Source: Taenia hydatigena
Taxonomy: Eukaryota; Platyhelminthes; Cestoda; Cyclophyllidea; Taeniidae
Direction of reading: 5' to 3'
Length of the DNA stretch: 64,000 bases
Assembly (NCBI GenBank): GCA_036345935.2
Contig: JADWOT020000010.1
Span: 892,633-956,632 of the forward strand
Position 1 is the first letter of the stretch. The number at the start of each line of letters is the position of its first letter. The translations under genes were made by a program, and so were the position numbers. The notes below the pieces were generated by a model. It was given only the letters and a program-made list of their open reading frames with translations. It made no database searches and was not told where the DNA came from. Positions 60,307 through 64,000 of this stretch are shown in pieces.

Positions 60307-60314
60307 CTTATATA
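60307..60314 (-). promoter_or_regulatory. TATA box upstream of the zinc-finger gene
   Basis: TATATAAG followed by CAGACAC on the minus strand, about 645 bp before the ATG. This would imply a long or spliced 5' leader. The matching site in the decayed copy near 27.77 kb is mutated. It shares TATATAAGCAG with the box in inverted repeat IR-1. Confidence 0.35.
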
Positions 60315-61060
60315 GGGGTATAATATACACAGGGAAGGGGACGTTGAGGAAGCAGCTTGTGAATAATGACATGAATTGCCAAACCACGAAATTAAAGGGA
60401 AGCTGATAATACCCCTTTTATTTTGGCAACCAAAAGCAGCACACAATTATAAGAATCGAAGGAAAGTTACTTCGCGGTAATGCAATGATTCAAGGCAAGA
60501 TTTATGCAGCATAAAATAGGCGCATCGAAGAGTGGATGCAGGCAAAATGCGGCTATTTTCGTGCTTTAAGTGTATATTTGTGCAGAATATTTGGATGTTT
60601 AATAAAATTTATTATAATGCTTTGTTATGATAAGATACACTAAGGCATTTTATTTAAGTAGCACAGATTCCCGAAGCATTGCCTTTTTCAATATTGCGGA
60701 TGGGTAGGAAAAGGTTTTCAGAGCTCTGGCCTTGGTAATTCGCAAACTGTTTACAATGTTGTTCTCTTAAAATCCGCCTTTTCTGCATCTTGTTGCATTA
60801 GGAGCCAACGAATTGACAAAGTTGGCTGATTCAGCAGGAACTTTTTAAAACATCCTAAGGCCATGGCTCAACACCGGCACTCATTGCCATCCTTTACTGA
60901 CCAACTTGGCAGTGGTGCATAGTGTGTAAATCTCTGTAAGGCTGCGCTGAATCCACTGCAATCACACAAGGTGACAGCCATGCAGCACAACAGGGGTATA
61001 GGAAATTGAGGAATTAACTTTGGCAAGGTCAAAAGCCAAATAGATCAATGACATCCATGC
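60315..61060. other. No gene seen
   Basis: The first 90 bases still belong to the zinc-finger segmental duplication. The rest is unassigned. Confidence 0.45.
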
Positions 61061-61064
61061 AAAC

Positions 61065-61390
61065 GCAAATAGGTGGCATACAAGACCTCGTGCAAGAGTA
61101 CGAAAAACCTAAAAAAAATTTTTTAATCAAAAGTCGAAGCGCAACGGAACGCTTAAGATGCAACAAATTACTTACTCTTAGGCAAATATGCCAATTTACG
61201 AAGTTGGTACAGATTTCACAAAAGATGACAATCAATCAGCGATCTGCTGGACAGCGCAAAGTGTGAGACACATTGGTTTTGATCAATTGCTAGGAAATAA
61301 ATACATTTAGAAAGGCACACTAAAAGGTGTTACTATATTCGTTAAGAGCAGTAGTTTATAAAAGTTCTGTCTCTAACTGCAGCTTAATCC
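61065..61390 (+). repeat. Dispersed repeat F4, copy 2
   Basis: Partner of 45510-45850 in the same orientation. Confidence 0.75.
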
Positions 61391-61465
61391 TTAATATTTA
61401 CCTTTATCACAACATGACCATTCCTGGCACACATCGCGTTTTATGCACCCACGGATTCGTCACAG

Positions 61466-61675
61466 CTAACCAAACCTGCGATCAGTAGAGAACGTATATA
61501 TTTTGAGGTCATTTAATCCAATACATGAGAACATTTCCTCTGGTTTGTTACTTTGTCCACAAACCCCCCACACACAATCAATTGCCCAAACGGCGAGCAA
61601 AATTGAGTCCATTGCACCAAAGTCTAGCAGGAAATGATGGATTAACAAGTTGAAGCTTTTGGAATTCCTTGTCAT
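61466..61675 (-). other. Unassigned 69-codon open frame
   Basis: Hydrophobic middle (GAMDSILLAVWAIDCVWGVC). No domain and no partner exons. Most likely chance. Confidence 0.15.
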
Positions 61676-61871
61676 TGGCTCACGTCTAACGGGTCTACGG
61701 AGGAGATGAGGGCTAATACAAAGACGAATTCGTAAATACCCACCAGTGGTGGGGACAAAAGGAAACAGAGCATGAAATCACTAAGTCAAATTGGGAAGAG
61801 CTGAGCGAGACTTTTTGTAAAATCAGAAGTAAAGAACATCAGACGACCTAAAATTCCTGCCGTTAGACGTA

Positions 61872-62207
61872 GTGTCTGATAATGCAAGCACTTTAACCCC
61901 ACTCGAATGGAATCGGGGACTTTTATTTTCTTTGCCAGAGGACTGCTATTGTTGCAGCATGAGGTGCTGCCAGTTAAACGGCGCCATCATTAACGCCAAG
62001 ATATGTACAGCGCAACTTAAAGGAAAGGCTCCCGGAAACGGTGATAATTGTGGGAATGCAAGGGCTGTGTCATTAAGGCGCTACATCTCATGCCTCTTAA
62101 AGGCGATCGACGTAGCCACCGGTAGCTCTTGTAAGTTTCTGCCGTATTGGGCCATAGTCACCGCACCTGGCGATACAAATGCAAGGAAATGTTTTCAGAT
62201 TGGATAG
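61872..62207 (+). CDS. Cys-rich 111-codon open frame, unassigned
   Basis: Open from ATG to TAG with ten cysteines, including CYCCSMRCC near residue 25 and spaced cysteines in the second half. Gly/Asn-rich middle (KGKAPGNGDNCGNARAVS). No signal peptide is visible. No domain is recognised, and the opposite strand is only partly open. It is one of the more protein-like single frames in the window. Confidence 0.3.
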   Translation: MSDNASTLTPLEWNRGLLFSLPEDCYCCSMRCCQLNGAIINAKICTAQLKGKAPGNGDNCGNARAVSLRRYISCLLKAIDVATGSSCKFLPYWAIVTAPGDTNARKCFQIG

Positions 62208-62383
62208 GCGTCAGAAGCACACTAGTATTTTTAATGCACCGTTGAAAAAGGGTGGATCTGTGCGATTGTTGTGGAGTTCTGCAACGGCTGAACAGATGGA
62301 TGCACATCCGTCTCAACTCCTGTTTGGGAATATAACCTTCTAAAGGCATAGGAGACATCAGGGATCCATTAATTTTTCATGCT

Positions 62384-62423
62384 TGTTTTATTTTTATTTT
62401 TGTTTTTTATTTTATTTTATTTC
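62384..62423. repeat. AT-rich (TTTTA)-like low-complexity tract
   Basis: A run of about 40 bases made of TTTTA and TTTTTA units. Confidence 0.85.
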
Positions 62424-64000
62424 GTTATATATTAAGGTTAGCAAAGGAATGTGTTAACCATGGTCAGTACTGATGAAAGTGGTATTGGTGGAGGAAGAAA
62501 TCACTAAGAACATGTAAGCAACACGGGTTTCATTATCTGCTGCTGGGTTGCAGTAAGCAGTTACACATCTATGCCTCCGGATAGAACCACGTTGTAATTT
62601 GAGGATGGGGTCGGTAGTGGCATGTAGCCGTGTGGTGGAGACACCAATTTATCTGTTAGTGATTGCTGGATAATAAGTTTTTAGCTACCAAACCCTGTTA
62701 CTAAGACGGGTGAAAGGCGGATTCGCACTGTTTTATCTAACTCAACTAGAATTTGACCAAAAAGACTTCAGTTACGTAACTTTGAAGCTGGGTGCTGGGT
62801 TACTCCACCATCTTTAAATGCTTTGTGACGAATGCAGCCAGTGACTCTCTAATAGGTTTGGGATCAAGTGAATCCTTTTAAGACAACTAAGCTTAAGCCG
62901 CATCCAATAGCGTCATTTGGAAGTTGGTGATGTGGGTGTCTGAGGTGATATGAAAGAGAAATTCGCATGTGCTTAGAATATTCAGGGCACAAAGTTGCTC
63001 CAGCCTTGTAGCACTACTCACTAATAGACTACTTTAAAATATCGCTGATCCTTCATCGCGTTTGCGGCGGTGTGTGATATCAGCTCAAGTAAACTCTCTA
63101 ACAAAAGATGCAAAGCACAGCAAAGAAGGAACCATAGGAAGAGATTATGACACTGTTTTAATGCACCATATTATGCAATGAAGTGGAATAGAAATAGAGT
63201 CGTTACCTTTAGTTACCCATGCGTCTAAAATCCCCCCTGACAAAGGATTTTGCGATGGTGCGAGTGTTGAAAAATTATAGTTGGATGAGTTGAGTAGTGA
63301 AAGAATAGAAAATTACGGCGCAAAATGTAAGTGAATTATCAAATTGTGCTTATTTAGAAAATTCTGCTTAAGGAAAAGAGAATAACGAAGGCAAGTACCT
63401 AATTGTTACAACGAAGTAAATTACGAGTCAGATGGCAGATGCAACGTTACTCGGCTAGATCGATTTAATGCACAGATTGTAGGCGAGAATGCTGCAAGTA
63501 GGGTCACTCGAATTTTATCCCTGTGTGTTATGCATTCATCGATGTTCGTGTTTAATACATTGTGTAAAGCAGAGCCTATTTCATGTAAAAGCGGATTCTT
63601 AGTCATGTGCGATTAAAAACTAAGTATTTAACATGTTGTGGTGAATATAAATAGCTTCCAATTTGTCCTATATCGAGAAGATTAATAAAGAGGTAAAGGA
63701 AAGGATTAACGATTCGGTTTGAATTTTGTTGGCAAAATCGACGATTTAATGGATAAGTAAGACCACGCTTAATTGAAAAGATGAAAATTAAGGACCTGCA
63801 AGAACAGTGCCAAACATAGAGACGAGACCATTTGGTTCTGCAGTCAAGCAGTATTGCTGCGTGCATGGTCAAAGAAAAGGAAAGACTGAAGGGCATGTAT
63901 GTGAGAGATCCTAAAAACGTGTGTTCTTTTTAGCGTTGAAAAAGAGTAGTGAAGGGGCAGAACGAATAGAAAGGGGTATAATATATGTGTGTAAAACGGT
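62424..64000. other. No gene seen
   Basis: Purine-rich near the end, with one 97-codon minus-strand frame (63603-63896) of unlikely composition. Nothing is recognised. Confidence 0.45.

Noticed and set aside
1..64000. CRISPR arrays, tRNA or rRNA genes, spliced-leader genes, bacterial operons
   Set aside because: No regularly spaced direct repeats, no recognisable tRNA or rRNA segments, no spliced-leader-like sequence and no ribosome binding site pattern were seen on reading. Faint RNA genes could still be missed without a covariance search.

Overview
This window reads as eukaryotic nuclear DNA, most likely from an invertebrate animal. It is about 41-42% GC by eye, has no operons or ribosome binding sites, and its recognisable coding sequence is split into short exons by GT-AG introns, several of them only 29-34 nt long. 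Such short introns fit a flatworm, but I cannot fix the taxon. No long uninterrupted open frame exists (the longest is 179 codons), so single open frames are weak evidence and most were left out.

Region 1-16,056 is one large inverted repeat. The left arm (1-4,449, cut by the window edge) pairs base for base with the right arm (11,731-16,056), around a 7.3 kb spacer. The central 3.1 kb of the arms is almost identical, with a sharp drop in identity at each side, as gene conversion would leave. The core carries a TATA box and small His-rich and Cys-rich open frames. The spacer holds a short local duplication and two tentative small spliced genes (7.9-9.5 kb).

Region 16-25.9 kb is mostly diverged repeat and unassigned sequence, with one tentative seven-exon gene at 17.0-18.2 kb. 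Region 26-33.95 kb holds a decayed C2H2 zinc-finger gene (minus strand), a tentative spliced gene at 28.1-28.8 kb and a degenerate SIRT5-like sirtuin at 32.8-33.2 kb.

Region 34-57 kb is largely old dispersed repeats. Two repeat pairs share the same 13.3 kb spacing, which hints at an ancient tandem duplication. Tentative gene fragments lie at 40, 48.4-49.2, 50.9, 53 and 55.6 kb.

Region 57.2-60.1 kb is the best-supported locus: a five-exon, three-finger C2H2 gene on the minus strand whose exon phases all agree over 861 nt, but with a single in-frame TAG at codon 93. Its 5' two thirds is repeated in inverted orientation, without indels, as a truncated plus-strand copy facing it. The older relative at 26-27 kb has lost two splice donors and ligands in all three fingers.

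Only the zinc-finger family and the sirtuin are assigned by recognisable motifs. The other gene models are ab initio chains of exons with matching phases. Because splice sites were chosen by eye, chance cannot be excluded for them, and their confidences are set low.
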